A stretch of 10,779 bases of DNA from Candidatus Latescibacterota bacterium (lineage in GTDB: Bacteria; Latescibacterota; MVCY01): positions 1-10,779 of the forward strand of contig DAOVPH010000032.1 in the NCBI GenBank assembly GCA_030629295.1, given 5' to 3'. The position numbers and the translations under genes are program-made. Shown piece by piece: positions 1 to 6,899 of this stretch. The notes beneath the pieces are model-generated. The model searched no databases, was not told where the DNA came from, and worked only from the letters and a program-made list of their open reading frames with translations. Position 1 is the first letter of the stretch, and every line of letters starts with the position of its first letter.

Positions 1-636
1 AAGAGTTTTTATGATATGCTGAAACACCTCTTCGACGCTGACTTGCCCATCTATCTGTTTCAGAAGTTCTTTGTTTTTGTAGAATTCCTTCAGAGGGGCG
101 GTTTGCTCAGTATAGACTTCAAGTCTGTTGATGATTGTCTGCTCTCTGTCGTCTTCTCTCTGGATCAGTTTAGCCCCACATAGATCACACCTACCTGGCC
201 TCTGGGGAGGCGAGGAAAGCAGATTATAGTTCCTTCCACAACAGGGGCAAATTCTCCGGGAAGACAGCCGCCGAACAAGCACTTTTGAGTCTACCTCAAT
301 GCTGATGACCGCATCAAGCTTCTCCTCAAACGAGCTCAAAAGTCCATCCAGGCCTTCTGCCTGCACCACAGTTCGGGGAAATCCATCTAAGATGAACCCT
401 TTCCTACCATCTATACCCATCAGCCTTATCTTAATTAGGCCCAACATCAAATCATCTGGAACAAGTTCGCCTGCCACAATGTAAGAATTAGCTTCAGCTC
501 CCAGTTCGGATTCTTCTTTCACTGCTTGCCTGAGAATATCCCCCGTGGAGATATGAGGAACATCGTATCTTTCTGCCAGCTGGATAGCTTGGGTGCCTTT
601 GCCTGCGCCGGGAGGGCCTAAGATAACTACTCTCAT
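1..636 (-). CDS. adk: Adenylate kinase, zinc-LID type (3' end cut by window edge)
   Basis: Adenylate kinase interconverts ATP + AMP and 2 ADP in the cytoplasm. The frame from the ATG at 634-636 begins MRVVILGPPGAGKGTQ, a P-loop, followed by the AMP-binding segment around STGD and the GFPRT motif. The LID carries C130-x2-C133 and C150-x2-C153, the four-cysteine zinc-binding form, and then a QREDDREQTI stretch holding LID arginines and aspartates. The reading frame is still open at base 1 after 212 codons. The family is usually about 210-220 residues, so only the last few residues are missing. It follows secY by 8 nt, the usual secY-adk order. No good Shine-Dalgarno precedes the ATG, so translation is probably coupled to secY termination (inference). 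Confidence 0.97.
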   Translation of the reverse strand, partial: MRVVILGPPGAGKGTQAIQLAERYDVPHISTGDILRQAVKEESELGAEANSYIVAGELVPDDLMLGLIKIRLMGIDGRKGFILDGFPRTVVQAEGLDGLLSSFEEKLDAVISIEVDSKVLVRRLSSRRICPCCGRNYNLLSSPPQRPGRCDLCGAKLIQREDDREQTIINRLEVYTEQTAPLKEFYKNKELLKQIDGQVSVEEVFQHIIKTL

Positions 637-644
637 AGTAACAA

Positions 645-1976
645 TCAGAGGAACCGTTTCCTGCCCCTGAGCCTTGTCTTGCCCATAAAGCTATCGTAGT
701 GACGGATAAGCAGGTGAGATTCTATCTGCTGCAGAGTATCCAGAGCCACTCCCACCATGATAAGAAGCCCTGTGCCTCCCAAAAAGTTGCTAAAGGCAGC
801 GGAGACATTCATAGCCTTGACAATGAAATACGGAAAAACAGCTATCATAGCAAGGTAGATCGCTCCAGGGAGGGTGATCCTGGTCAGAACCCGGTTGATA
901 TAATCGGCAGTCCTCTTGCCCGGCCTGACTCCCGGGATGAATCCCCCGTATTTCTTCATGTTATCCGCCAGGTCAACCGGATTGAGCACCACAGCGGTGT
1001 AAAAATAGGCGAAAAAGACGATCAATGTTCCGTAAAAGAACCAATAAACCGGCGATTGAAGAGACAGAAGGTTGACCATTGTTTGGATAGTTTCGTTTTC
1101 GCCCATAAAGGTAGCGATGGTTTGGGGGACAAACATGATCGCCTGGGCGAATATGATGGGAATAACACCGGCCGTGTTCACCCGCAGTGGGATATGCGTA
1201 CTCTGACCTCCATATATCTTTCTGCCCACAACCCGTTTGGCATATTGAACCGGTATTTTTCTCTGACCCTGGGTCATAAAGACTACTGCTGCAACCACCG
1301 CAATCATCAGGGCGAATAGGAATAACTCGCTGATAATACTCCTGTTACCAGCTATGAGTTGCCTTATCTCAGTAAGCACTGCCCCAGGGAAACGAGCTAT
1401 TATCCCCACAAAAATGATCAGAGAGATGCCATTGCCAATGCCCTTGTCGGTAATCTGCTCACCCAACCACATAAGAAAAACAGTGCCAGCAGTGATGGTG
1501 ATCATAGTCATCAGCCGGAATCCCCATCCAGGATTGGGAACTACTGCCAGTCCAGAGGGAGACACCTGGCGCTCTATGAATATGCTTACCCCGTAAGACT
1601 GGAACAGAGCAAGGATCACGGTGCCATAGCGTGTATATTGGGTGATTTTCTTTCGCCCCTCCTCACCCTCTTTTTGCAACTTCTGGAAAAAAGGAAGTAC
1701 CGATCCCAAAAGCTGCAAGATAATAGAGGCACTGATATAGGGCATAATTCCCAAGGCGAAGATGGTCACCTGTTTAAAAGCACCTCCCACGAACATATCG
1801 TACAAGCCAAACAGGGTTCCCTGTATTCTGCTCCAGAATTCTGCCAGTGCCACCGGGTTGATCCCTGGAACAGTTACATGGCATCCGAATCTGAAGACCA
1901 CCAGCAAAGCAAGGGTAAACAGGAGCTTTTTCCTTAATTCAGGGATACGGAAAACATTTTGGAAGTTCCTCAGCAC
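645..1976 (-). CDS. secY: Preprotein translocase subunit SecY
   Basis: This is the channel-forming subunit of the SecYEG translocon in the inner membrane, passing unfolded proteins across or into the membrane. The 443 residues match the family length. Hydrophobic segments fit the usual ten membrane helices. The conserved cytoplasmic loop KLQKEGEEGRKKITQYTRYG follows helix 2, the GNGISLIIF segment is present, and the long cytoplasmic loop with NPVDLADNMKKYGGFIPG and RPGKRTADYI is where ribosomes and SecA bind. The start is GTG (1974-1976), preceded by a GAGGTGAT ribosome-binding site within the 3' end of rplO. The rplO stop is one base upstream, so the two genes are probably translationally coupled. 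The C-terminus is basic (TRLRGRKRFL). Confidence 0.98.
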   Translation of the reverse strand: MLRNFQNVFRIPELRKKLLFTLALLVVFRFGCHVTVPGINPVALAEFWSRIQGTLFGLYDMFVGGAFKQVTIFALGIMPYISASIILQLLGSVLPFFQKLQKEGEEGRKKITQYTRYGTVILALFQSYGVSIFIERQVSPSGLAVVPNPGWGFRLMTMITITAGTVFLMWLGEQITDKGIGNGISLIIFVGIIARFPGAVLTEIRQLIAGNRSIISELFLFALMIAVVAAVVFMTQGQRKIPVQYAKRVVGRKIYGGQSTHIPLRVNTAGVIPIIFAQAIMFVPQTIATFMGENETIQTMVNLLSLQSPVYWFFYGTLIVFFAYFYTAVVLNPVDLADNMKKYGGFIPGVRPGKRTADYINRVLTRITLPGAIYLAMIAVFPYFIVKAMNVSAAFSNFLGGTGLLIMVGVALDTLQQIESHLLIRHYDSFMGKTRLRGRKRFL

Positions 1977-1977
1977 T

Positions 1978-2418
1978 TTATATCACCTCTGTTTTTCCCC
2001 CGGCTTGTTGGATCTTCTCCGCGGCGGCCTTGCTGAAGGCGTTGGCCTTTATCGTCAGGGCAGTCTCCAGCTTCCCATCTCCCAGAACCTTAACCGGAAG
2101 GAGAAGGTTGGCAATTAACCCAAGTTCTTTTAGCCGGAGAGGGGTCACCTCACCTTCCCACCTTCTGCGGGAAATGTCGCTGAGATTAACGATTTGATAC
2201 TGTTTCCTGAAGATATTAGTGAACCCTCGTTTGGGAACTCTTCTCTGCAGGGGCATCTGTCCCCCCTCGAACCAGGGTTTCACTCCACCTCCTGACCGCG
2301 CGTTCTGCCCCTTATGTCCCCGACAGGCTGTCTTCCCATGTCCTGAGCCGGGACCACGACCCACTCTCTTAGATTTTTTCACTGCTCCCGACACATACCT
2401 CAGTTCGTTCAGATTCAT
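1978..2418 (-). CDS. rplO: 50S ribosomal protein L15
   Basis: L15 is a late-assembly protein of the large subunit with a long glycine- and arginine-rich N-terminal extension that threads into 23S rRNA. The 146 residues fit the family. The extension is plain: GRGPGSGHGKTACRGHKGQ, then RSGGG and FEGGQMPLQRRVPKRGF. The C-terminal globular part ends in an LTIKANAFSKAAAEKI segment. The ATG at 2416-2418 follows a G-rich Shine-Dalgarno (AGGTAGGGGG) about 4 nt away. A small predicted stem includes part of that G-run and is listed separately. It lies in the standard rpmD-rplO-secY order. Confidence 0.98.
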   Translation of the reverse strand: MNLNELRYVSGAVKKSKRVGRGPGSGHGKTACRGHKGQNARSGGGVKPWFEGGQMPLQRRVPKRGFTNIFRKQYQIVNLSDISRRRWEGEVTPLRLKELGLIANLLLPVKVLGDGKLETALTIKANAFSKAAAEKIQQAGGKTEVI

Positions 2419-2419
2419 T

Positions 2420-2446
2420 GCACCCCCTACCTGCCCCTTAGGGTGC
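2420..2446 (-). promoter_or_regulatory. Small hairpin overlapping the rplO ribosome-binding site
   Basis: In the mRNA sense, GCACCC (2446-2441) and GGGTGC (2425-2420) are perfect complements separated by a 15-nt loop. The 3' arm overlaps the G-run that serves as the rplO Shine-Dalgarno, and it ends one base before the ATG. If formed, it would reduce ribosome access to rplO. The six-pair stem is short and could be coincidence in a GC-rich spacer, so a regulatory role is only inferred. Confidence 0.3.
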
Positions 2447-2469
2447 GAAGCTATCCCCGGGGCCTATCT

Positions 2470-2652
2470 TTAGTCGCTTTTAACTTCCACTAAATGCCGA
2501 ACTTTCTCGATCATTCCCCTGATCTGGGGAGTATCAGGATGTACTACAGTTTGATGAAGCCTCTTGATTCCCAAGGCCCTTATAGTCAATTTCTGAGGCT
2601 TAGACCTGCCAATAGCACTTCTTCTCTGAGTTATGTAAACCTTTCCTGCCAT
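2470..2652 (-). CDS. rpmD: 50S ribosomal protein L30
   Basis: L30 is a small large-subunit protein that binds 23S rRNA. The 60 residues MAGKVYITQRRSAIGR onward show the family's N-terminal pattern (KITQxRSxIGR in others), an LGIKRLHQTVVHPDTPQIRGMI core and an HLVEV end. Two ATG codons are adjacent (2653-2655 and 2650-2652). The second is chosen because the GGTGAT ribosome-binding site abuts the first and spaces better to the second, and because the resulting MAGK start resembles homologues. Starting at 2655 would only add one methionine. About 100 nt separates it from rpsE, which is longer than most gaps in this cluster. Confidence 0.97.
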   Translation of the reverse strand: MAGKVYITQRRSAIGRSKPQKLTIRALGIKRLHQTVVHPDTPQIRGMIEKVRHLVEVKSD

Positions 2653-2756
2653 CATATCACCATTAAGCTAATATCTGTGTTAAAGAAAGTTAACGCTGCT
2701 CTTTAATCAATCACCAATAAGGGCAATCCATACTGACCAATTTATAGTTCAGGACT

Positions 2757-3302
2757 TCACTGGCTGAGCTGTGAGCTTTCTGCTGTTTTTTTATCCAATG
2801 AAGCGGTTGAAAGCTCCCCTTCTTCGGACTCTTTTCTTCTAACCTGGGTCATATCAACGATGTCCTTTGTGGTCATAAGGGCCTGCATCGTTGCTTTTAC
2901 AACATTGACCGGCTTGGGCGAACCCAGGGATTTGGCCAGGATATTCTCCACCCCCGCCATCTCTAAGACAATCCTCACTCCTCCTCCAGCGATTATACCC
3001 GTACCAGGAGATGCTGGTTTCAGTAAGACTTTAGCTGCACCACACTTACCTATCACCTGGTGGAAAATAGTTCCATCAACCAACGGGATAGAAACCATAC
3101 CTTTCTTTGCTACCTCTGTAGCCTTTCTTATTGATTCAGAGAGTTCTTTGGCCTTGCCGAATCCCACCCCCACACGACCTTTTTTGTCCCCAACAGCAAC
3201 TAAGGCATTGAAGCTGAACCGTCGTCCTCCCTTGACCACTTTAGCTACCCGATTAATATGGATAACACCTTCGTTCAATTCCGGCGCTGTCGTTTTCTGC
3301 AA
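2757..3302 (-). CDS. rpsE: 30S ribosomal protein S5
   Basis: S5 is a small-subunit protein at the mRNA entry site that affects decoding fidelity. The N-terminal S5 domain reads INRVAKVVKGGRRFSFNALV, then VGDKKGRVGVGFGKAKE and the SIRKATEVAKK helix. The C-terminal domain contains PASPGTGIIAGGGVR and VENILAKSLGSPKPVNVVKAT. The start is TTG (3300-3302), supported by a GGGAGGA Shine-Dalgarno at 3307-3313, 4 nt upstream; no in-frame ATG would keep the conserved N-terminus. At 181 residues it is somewhat long because of a polar, serine- and glutamate-rich tail after about residue 158 (ESEEGELSTASLDKK), which lies beyond the conserved fold. Confidence 0.98.
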   Translation of the reverse strand: MQKTTAPELNEGVIHINRVAKVVKGGRRFSFNALVAVGDKKGRVGVGFGKAKELSESIRKATEVAKKGMVSIPLVDGTIFHQVIGKCGAAKVLLKPASPGTGIIAGGGVRIVLEMAGVENILAKSLGSPKPVNVVKATMQALMTTKDIVDMTQVRRKESEEGELSTASLDKKTAESSQLSQ

Positions 3303-3306
3303 TTAA

Positions 3307-3313
3307 TCCTCCC
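3307..3313 (-). promoter_or_regulatory. Ribosome-binding site fixing the TTG start of rpsE
   Basis: In the mRNA sense GGGAGGA lies 4 nt before the TTG at 3302-3300. The match to the 16S anti-Shine-Dalgarno is strong, and no ATG or GTG is available in frame nearby, so the rare TTG start is well supported. Confidence 0.8.
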
Positions 3314-3320
3314 TTTTTAG

Positions 3321-3692
3321 TTAAAATTCCAGCCCTTCCTCTCGGGCACCTTCTGCCAGAGCCTTCACTCTGCCGTGATAGAAATACCCAGCTCGATCAA
3401 ATACTACTCTTTGGATCCCCTCCGCCTTGGCCGTCGTCGCCAGAAATTTCCCCACCTCTCTGCTTTGTTCACACTTACCCTTCATCGTTTTGATCTTCTC
3501 CCGCACTTGGGGAGTGAGAGTGGATACCCCAATGAGAGATTTTTGGGAAATGTCATCTACTACTTGAGCATATATGTGCTTCAGACTCCGGTATACTACC
3601 AAGCGGGGACGCTCGGCAGTCCCTATTACCTTCTTCCTGATGTGTCGATGCCGTTTTTCTCTGTTTAGACTGACTTCTTGGGATTTTTCCAT
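3321..3692 (-). CDS. rplR: 50S ribosomal protein L18
   Basis: L18 binds 5S rRNA and helps anchor it in the central protuberance. The 123 residues fit the family. The basic N-terminus (NREKRHRHIRKKVIGTAERPRLVVYRS) leads into KHIYAQVVDD. The C-terminal half contains the family pattern VVFDRAGYFYHGRVKALAEGAREEGLEF. The ATG at 3690-3692 follows a GGTGAG ribosome-binding site. It sits in the rplF-rplR-rpsE order with gaps of 36 and 18 nt. Confidence 0.98.
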   Translation of the reverse strand: MEKSQEVSLNREKRHRHIRKKVIGTAERPRLVVYRSLKHIYAQVVDDISQKSLIGVSTLTPQVREKIKTMKGKCEQSREVGKFLATTAKAEGIQRVVFDRAGYFYHGRVKALAEGAREEGLEF

Positions 3693-3728
3693 AATTGTAG
3701 CTCACCGTAATTAAGACAATATTGAAAA

Positions 3729-4304
3729 TTACGTTACTTGTGCGCCTGCTTTACCCGCCTTACGACGGATTGTTTCTCCTTCATACCGGATTCCTTTTCC
3801 CTTGTAAGGTTCAGGAGGTCTGAAGGATCGAATTATTGCCGCCGTCTGTCCGACCTTCTGCCTATCTATACCTTTGACGATGATCTTCTGGGCCGCTTCT
3901 TGCTCACCTCTGGTGCGCCGTCCCTCTTCCAGGGCAAATTCAATACCCTCGGGAGCAGGCAAGACAATGGGATGTGAGAATCCTAAGCTCAACTGTAAGT
4001 CAGGCCCATCCAATTTCGCTCGGTAACCAACCCCTACGATTTCCAGCCTCCGCTCAAACCCCTGGCTTACCCCCTGTACAGCATTAGCAACCAACGATCG
4101 GGTAAGCCCATATAATGCCTTAGCTTGCTTACCCTGGTCCTCACAGGTGAGCTCCATCTTTCCTTCCTTCACCTGTATCTGTATATTTGGCTTATAGGAC
4201 ACCGAGAGTTCCCCTTTGGGCCCTTTTACCAATACATCTCCATCTTCAACATTGACCTCAACCACTTGAGGGATTACAATAGATTTTCTGCCTATCCGTG
4301 ACAC
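3729..4304 (-). CDS. rplF: 50S ribosomal protein L6
   Basis: L6 is a two-domain large-subunit protein near the GTPase-associated centre. The start MSRIGRKSIVIP and the segment KGPKGELS are typical. The C-terminal domain has the signature GIDRQKVGQTAAIIRSFRPP followed by EPYKGKGIRYEGE. The start is GTG (4302-4304), with GAGGA 7 nt upstream. At 191 residues it is about a dozen longer than the usual 176-180. The extra length is a charged stretch at about residues 125-139 (EEGRRTRGEQEAAQ), at the start of the second domain, replacing a short loop in other L6 proteins. Confidence 0.98.
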   Translation of the reverse strand: MSRIGRKSIVIPQVVEVNVEDGDVLVKGPKGELSVSYKPNIQIQVKEGKMELTCEDQGKQAKALYGLTRSLVANAVQGVSQGFERRLEIVGVGYRAKLDGPDLQLSLGFSHPIVLPAPEGIEFALEEGRRTRGEQEAAQKIIVKGIDRQKVGQTAAIIRSFRPPEPYKGKGIRYEGETIRRKAGKAGAQVT

Positions 4305-4337
4305 CTGTCGTTCCTCGCTGGTTTTAAATTCTTCTGA

Positions 4338-4736
4338 TTACCACACATAACAGATGACTTCTCCGCCCACACCTGCTGCCCTGGCCTGCCCATCAGTCAA
4401 TACCCCTTGGGACGTGGAAAGTATAGCTATACCTAAACCATTCAGGACTTTAGGAACACCCTTATGGCCTACATACTTTCTCAACCCAGGTTTACTCACC
4501 CTGTTGATTGCCTTGATAAAACTGTTCTCCTGGAGGTCATACTTAAGATAAAGCCTAAGGCGACCTTGCTTGTTATCTTCAATAACAATATAATTTTCGA
4601 TGAAATTTCTCTCTCGAAGTATCTCAGCTATCCTCTGCTTCATCTCAGAGGCAGGGATATCCACCTTTCTGTGTTTTGCTGCACAAGCGTTTCTGATATT
4701 GGTGAGCATATCACCGATTGGATCAGTCATACTCAT
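4338..4736 (-). CDS. rpsH: 30S ribosomal protein S8
   Basis: S8 is a primary 16S rRNA-binding protein. In E. coli it is also the translational repressor of the spc operon. The 132 residues begin MSMTDPIGDMLTNIRNA and end with the family signature STSQGVLTDGQARAAGVGGE followed by VICYVW. Two in-frame ATGs (4734-4736 and 4728-4730) are possible; the first is kept. The ribosome-binding site GGGAGA is about 9 nt upstream of the first. The 90-nt gap before it (to rpsN) contains no gene. Confidence 0.98.
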   Translation of the reverse strand: MSMTDPIGDMLTNIRNACAAKHRKVDIPASEMKQRIAEILRERNFIENYIVIEDNKQGRLRLYLKYDLQENSFIKAINRVSKPGLRKYVGHKGVPKVLNGLGIAILSTSQGVLTDGQARAAGVGGEVICYVW

Positions 4737-4826
4737 ACTTTTTCATCTCCCATTTTTGAACCAGAAGCCCGATTTCTTGCGTCTGGCTATTTAAGGGTTC
4801 CTTTTCGTTCTTCAGCAGCTTAAAGT

Positions 4827-5012
4827 CTACCAACTTGCTTTAGTTATGCCTGGAATCTCGCCCGAGAGAGCGAGCTCCCGGAAGCATATTCGACATAGCC
4901 CAAATTTTCTCAAATAGCCGCGGGCTCTACCGCACCGGAAACAGCGATTATACTGTCGAACCTTGAATTTCGGCTTCTTCCCTGATTTAACAATTAGAGC
5001 TTTCTTGGCCAC
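4827..5012 (-). CDS. rpsN: 30S ribosomal protein S14, zinc-binding type (S14Z)
   Basis: S14 helps assemble the head of the small subunit. This is the short 61-residue form with a zinc ribbon: C24-x2-C27 and C40-x2-C43 within RCFRCGRARGYLRKFGLCRI. Many bacteria carry this form in the spc operon; E. coli has the longer zinc-free form. The start is GTG (5010-5012), with a very strong AGGAGG site at 5017-5022, 4 nt upstream. The ending GEIPGITKASW is typical. It stands between rplE and rpsH as expected. Confidence 0.98.
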   Translation of the reverse strand: MAKKALIVKSGKKPKFKVRQYNRCFRCGRARGYLRKFGLCRICFRELALSGEIPGITKASW

Positions 5013-5033
5013 GAAACCTCCTTTCAGCTTTTT

Positions 5034-5573
5034 CTATCTAAAGGGTGCTCCAAAATTCTTCAGCAGTTCAAAAGCCTCCTCATCAGTCTTTGCTGAGGTT
5101 ACAATAGTTATGTCCATTCCCATTATCTTTTCTATCTTGCTGTAGCTTATTTCAGGGAATATAACCTGCTCTCTAATGCCCAGTGTAAAGTTGCCCCGAC
5201 CATCGAAGGAGTTAGGACTTATCCCCCGAAAATCCCGGATTCGAGGCAGGGCGAAATTCAAAAGTCTGTCTAAGAATTCGTACATCAGGTCACCCCGGAG
5301 TGTCACTGCACAGCCGATAGGCATCCCTGCCCTCAACTTGAAATTGGAGATCGACTTCTTGGCTTTTCTCACAGAAGGTCTCTGCCCAGTAATAGTAGTC
5401 AGCTCCTTTACGGCTGCATCCAGTGACTTGGAGTCCTGGACAGCCTCACCCACGCCCATATTTACTACAATCTTCTCCAATCCAGGAACTTCCATTATGT
5501 TATGATAACCAAACTTCTCCTTCAGTTTGGGAACAATCTCCTGTTGATACATAGTCTTAAGTCGCACTGCCAT
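5034..5573 (-). CDS. rplE: 50S ribosomal protein L5
   Basis: L5 binds 5S rRNA and contacts the P-site tRNA in the central protuberance. The 179 residues match the family length. Visible landmarks are VVNMGVGEAVQDSK near residues 35-50, ITGQRPSVRKAKKSISNFKL, the glycine-rich LRAGMPIGCAVTLRG, RDFRGISPNSFDGRGNFTLG and a terminal FELLKNFGAPFR. The ATG at 5571-5573 follows a GAGGGG ribosome-binding site. The 86-nt gap between rplX and this gene is where the S8 operator of the E. coli spc mRNA lies, but I see no convincing match by eye. Confidence 0.98.
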   Translation of the reverse strand: MAVRLKTMYQQEIVPKLKEKFGYHNIMEVPGLEKIVVNMGVGEAVQDSKSLDAAVKELTTITGQRPSVRKAKKSISNFKLRAGMPIGCAVTLRGDLMYEFLDRLLNFALPRIRDFRGISPNSFDGRGNFTLGIREQVIFPEISYSKIEKIMGMDITIVTSAKTDEEAFELLKNFGAPFR

Positions 5574-5659
5574 AAATCTATCCCCTCTTGAGTCAAAAGT
5601 AAAGGAACATCAGCGTGGTTAAGTTGACCGAGCAAGGACGAAAAGGACATAGACCTGAT

Positions 5660-5980
5660 CTAAAGGGCATCTAACATCTCGCCACATTTTTTACAAACCC
5701 TCACTCCAGTGCCATCTTCCATAGTTTTTCTGCCGACCCGGGTAGCCTGGTTGCAACTTTTACAAACAACCATTAGGTTAGAGAGTTGTATCGGCGCTTC
5801 CTTTTCCAGTATACCGCCCTGTTGATTTGTCCGAGGGCGAGTATGCCGTTTAACCATATTGACATGCTCAACAACTACCTTGTCCTGCTTGGGGAAAACC
5901 TTCAATACTCTCCCCTGTTTTCCCCGGTAGTCTCCAGCGATTACCAGAACAGTGTCGTTCTTTCTGATCTTGAACCCCAT
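5660..5980 (-). CDS. rplX: 50S ribosomal protein L24
   Basis: L24 is an assembly-initiating large-subunit protein. The KOW segment is seen at residues 8-35 (NDTVLVIAGDYRGKQGRVLK), followed by EHVNMVKRHTRP and GGILEKEAPIQLSNLMVV. The C-terminal part has two CxxC pairs, C73/C76 and C96/C99, a likely zinc ribbon found in many but not all bacterial L24 proteins. Length is 106 residues. The ATG at 5978-5980 has GAGAGGA directly upstream. The gap to rplN is 18 nt. Confidence 0.98.
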   Translation of the reverse strand: MGFKIRKNDTVLVIAGDYRGKQGRVLKVFPKQDKVVVEHVNMVKRHTRPRTNQQGGILEKEAPIQLSNLMVVCKSCNQATRVGRKTMEDGTGVRVCKKCGEMLDAL

Positions 5981-5998
5981 TTTTCCTCTCTCGATAAT

Positions 5999-6370
5999 TT
6001 AATAGACCTCTGAGGCCAGAGAAACGATCTTCATAAATTGTTTCTCTCTGATCTCTCTGGCTACCGGACCGAAAATTCTTGTGCCTCGTGGTTGCTTCTG
6101 GTCATCTATCAAGACAGCAGCATTTTCGTCGAATCGGATGTGAGAACCGTCTTTCCTTTTCATCTCTTTTTTGGTCCTGACAACTACCGCTTTCACAACA
6201 TCTCCCTTTTTGACCGTCCCACTTCCGGGGATAGTAACCTTTACCGAAGCAGTGATAATATCACCAATTCGGGCATATCTTCTCCCAGATCCGCCCAATA
6301 CCTTAATGCACATTATCTCCTTGGCTCCAGTGTTGTCAGCCACTCGCAATCTTGTATATTGCTGTATCAT
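5999..6370 (-). CDS. rplN: 50S ribosomal protein L14
   Basis: L14 sits at the subunit interface of the large subunit and forms part of an inter-subunit bridge. The 123 residues are almost entirely consensus: MIQQYTRLRVADNTGAKE, KVLGGSGRRYARIGD, the signature VVVRTKKEMKRKDGSHIRFD and the ending EKQFMKIVSLASEVY. The ATG at 6368-6370 follows GTGAGGA with 7-nt spacing. This is the first gene of the spc-type set. It follows rpsQ by only 26 nt, so the S10 and spc sets appear to be one transcription unit here. Confidence 0.99.
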   Translation of the reverse strand: MIQQYTRLRVADNTGAKEIMCIKVLGGSGRRYARIGDIITASVKVTIPGSGTVKKGDVVKAVVVRTKKEMKRKDGSHIRFDENAAVLIDDQKQPRGTRIFGPVAREIREKQFMKIVSLASEVY

Positions 6371-6396
6371 CTGGTCGTCCTCACTTCAAGCCTTGC

Positions 6397-6654
6397 CTAC
6401 TCTGCCTTTGTTATTATTCTGGCTAATCTCCAGCGCTTAGTTTTACTCAAAGGTCTGGTCTCGGTCAACTCAACCAGATCACCCGTTTGAGCAACATTCT
6501 CTTCATCATGGGCGTGGAGTTTTTTAGTTTTACGGAAAACTCGTCCGTAAAGTGGATGCCTCACTAATGTGGTTATCGCCACTGTAACGGTCTTGTCAGG
6601 CTTGTTACTGATTACCCTGCCTATTCTGATCTTCCTTTTTCCCTGTTGTTTCAC
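6397..6654 (-). CDS. rpsQ: 30S ribosomal protein S17
   Basis: S17 is a primary 16S rRNA-binding protein of the small subunit. The 85 residues show the OB-fold pattern: RIGRVISNKPDKTVTVAITT, HPLYGRVFRKTKKLHAHDE, then GDLVELTETRPLSKTKRWRL. The start is GTG (6652-6654), with GAGGAG 7 nt upstream at 6662-6667. The first 50 bases overlap the 3' end of rpmC in another frame. The overlap cannot be avoided by a later start, because the conserved IGRVIS strand lies only a dozen residues in and no start codon falls between. Confidence 0.98.
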   Translation of the reverse strand: MKQQGKRKIRIGRVISNKPDKTVTVAITTLVRHPLYGRVFRKTKKLHAHDEENVAQTGDLVELTETRPLSKTKRWRLARIITKAE

Positions 6655-6898
6655 TGCTATTCTCCTCGGGTTCCTGGGGTTGGGGTCCTAATGCCAGCTT
6701 TCTCAGTCCCAATTGATGCTCGTGCAGAATGGTTTTCAATTGGGCAATCTCCCGCTTCATCTGGCGAATCCTTCTGTGATTGCCTAACTCCTTTCTGGTA
6801 GCCAACTGGAACCTTAGGTTGGACAACTCCTCTTCGGCATCGCTAGCCCTATTAACTGCCTCGTTATATGTTAACTGTCTCAGCTGGTAAGATTTCAT
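6605..6898 (-). CDS. rpmC: 50S ribosomal protein L29 with extended C-terminal tail
   Basis: L29 is a helical protein at the polypeptide exit tunnel, near the docking site for trigger factor and SRP. Residues 1-70 cover the two-helix fold: MKSYQLRQLTYNEAVNRASD, LSNLRFQLATRKELGNHRRI and IAQLKTILHEHQL. The ATG at 6896-6898 is chosen because the homologous part begins there; a longer frame to 6964 would only read through the end of rplP. The usual length is 60-75 residues, but here it is 97 because of a polar, glutamine- and glutamate-rich tail from about residue 71. That tail is encoded over the rpsQ ribosome-binding site and the first 50 bases of rpsQ. The start lies one base after the rplP stop, so the two are probably coupled. 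Confidence 0.96.
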   Translation of the reverse strand: MKSYQLRQLTYNEAVNRASDAEEELSNLRFQLATRKELGNHRRIRQMKREIAQLKTILHEHQLGLRKLALGPQPQEPEENSSETTGKKEDQNRQGNQ

Positions 6899-6899
6899 T

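Noticed and set aside
699..1937. Long plus-strand reading frames opposite secY (206 and 192 codons)
   Set aside because: They are antisense shadows of an unmistakable SecY coding frame, have no recognisable domains and overlap each other.
2656..2756. Hairpin GTTAA/TTAAC or promoter in the rpmD-rpsE gap
   Set aside because: The stem is only five AT-rich pairs, and no promoter pair with acceptable spacing was found. The gap appears to hold nothing definable.
5522..5650. 42-codon frame from the rplX-rplE spacer into rplE
   Set aside because: It overlaps rplE out of frame, has low-complexity leucine-rich sequence and no proper ribosome-binding site. Likely chance.
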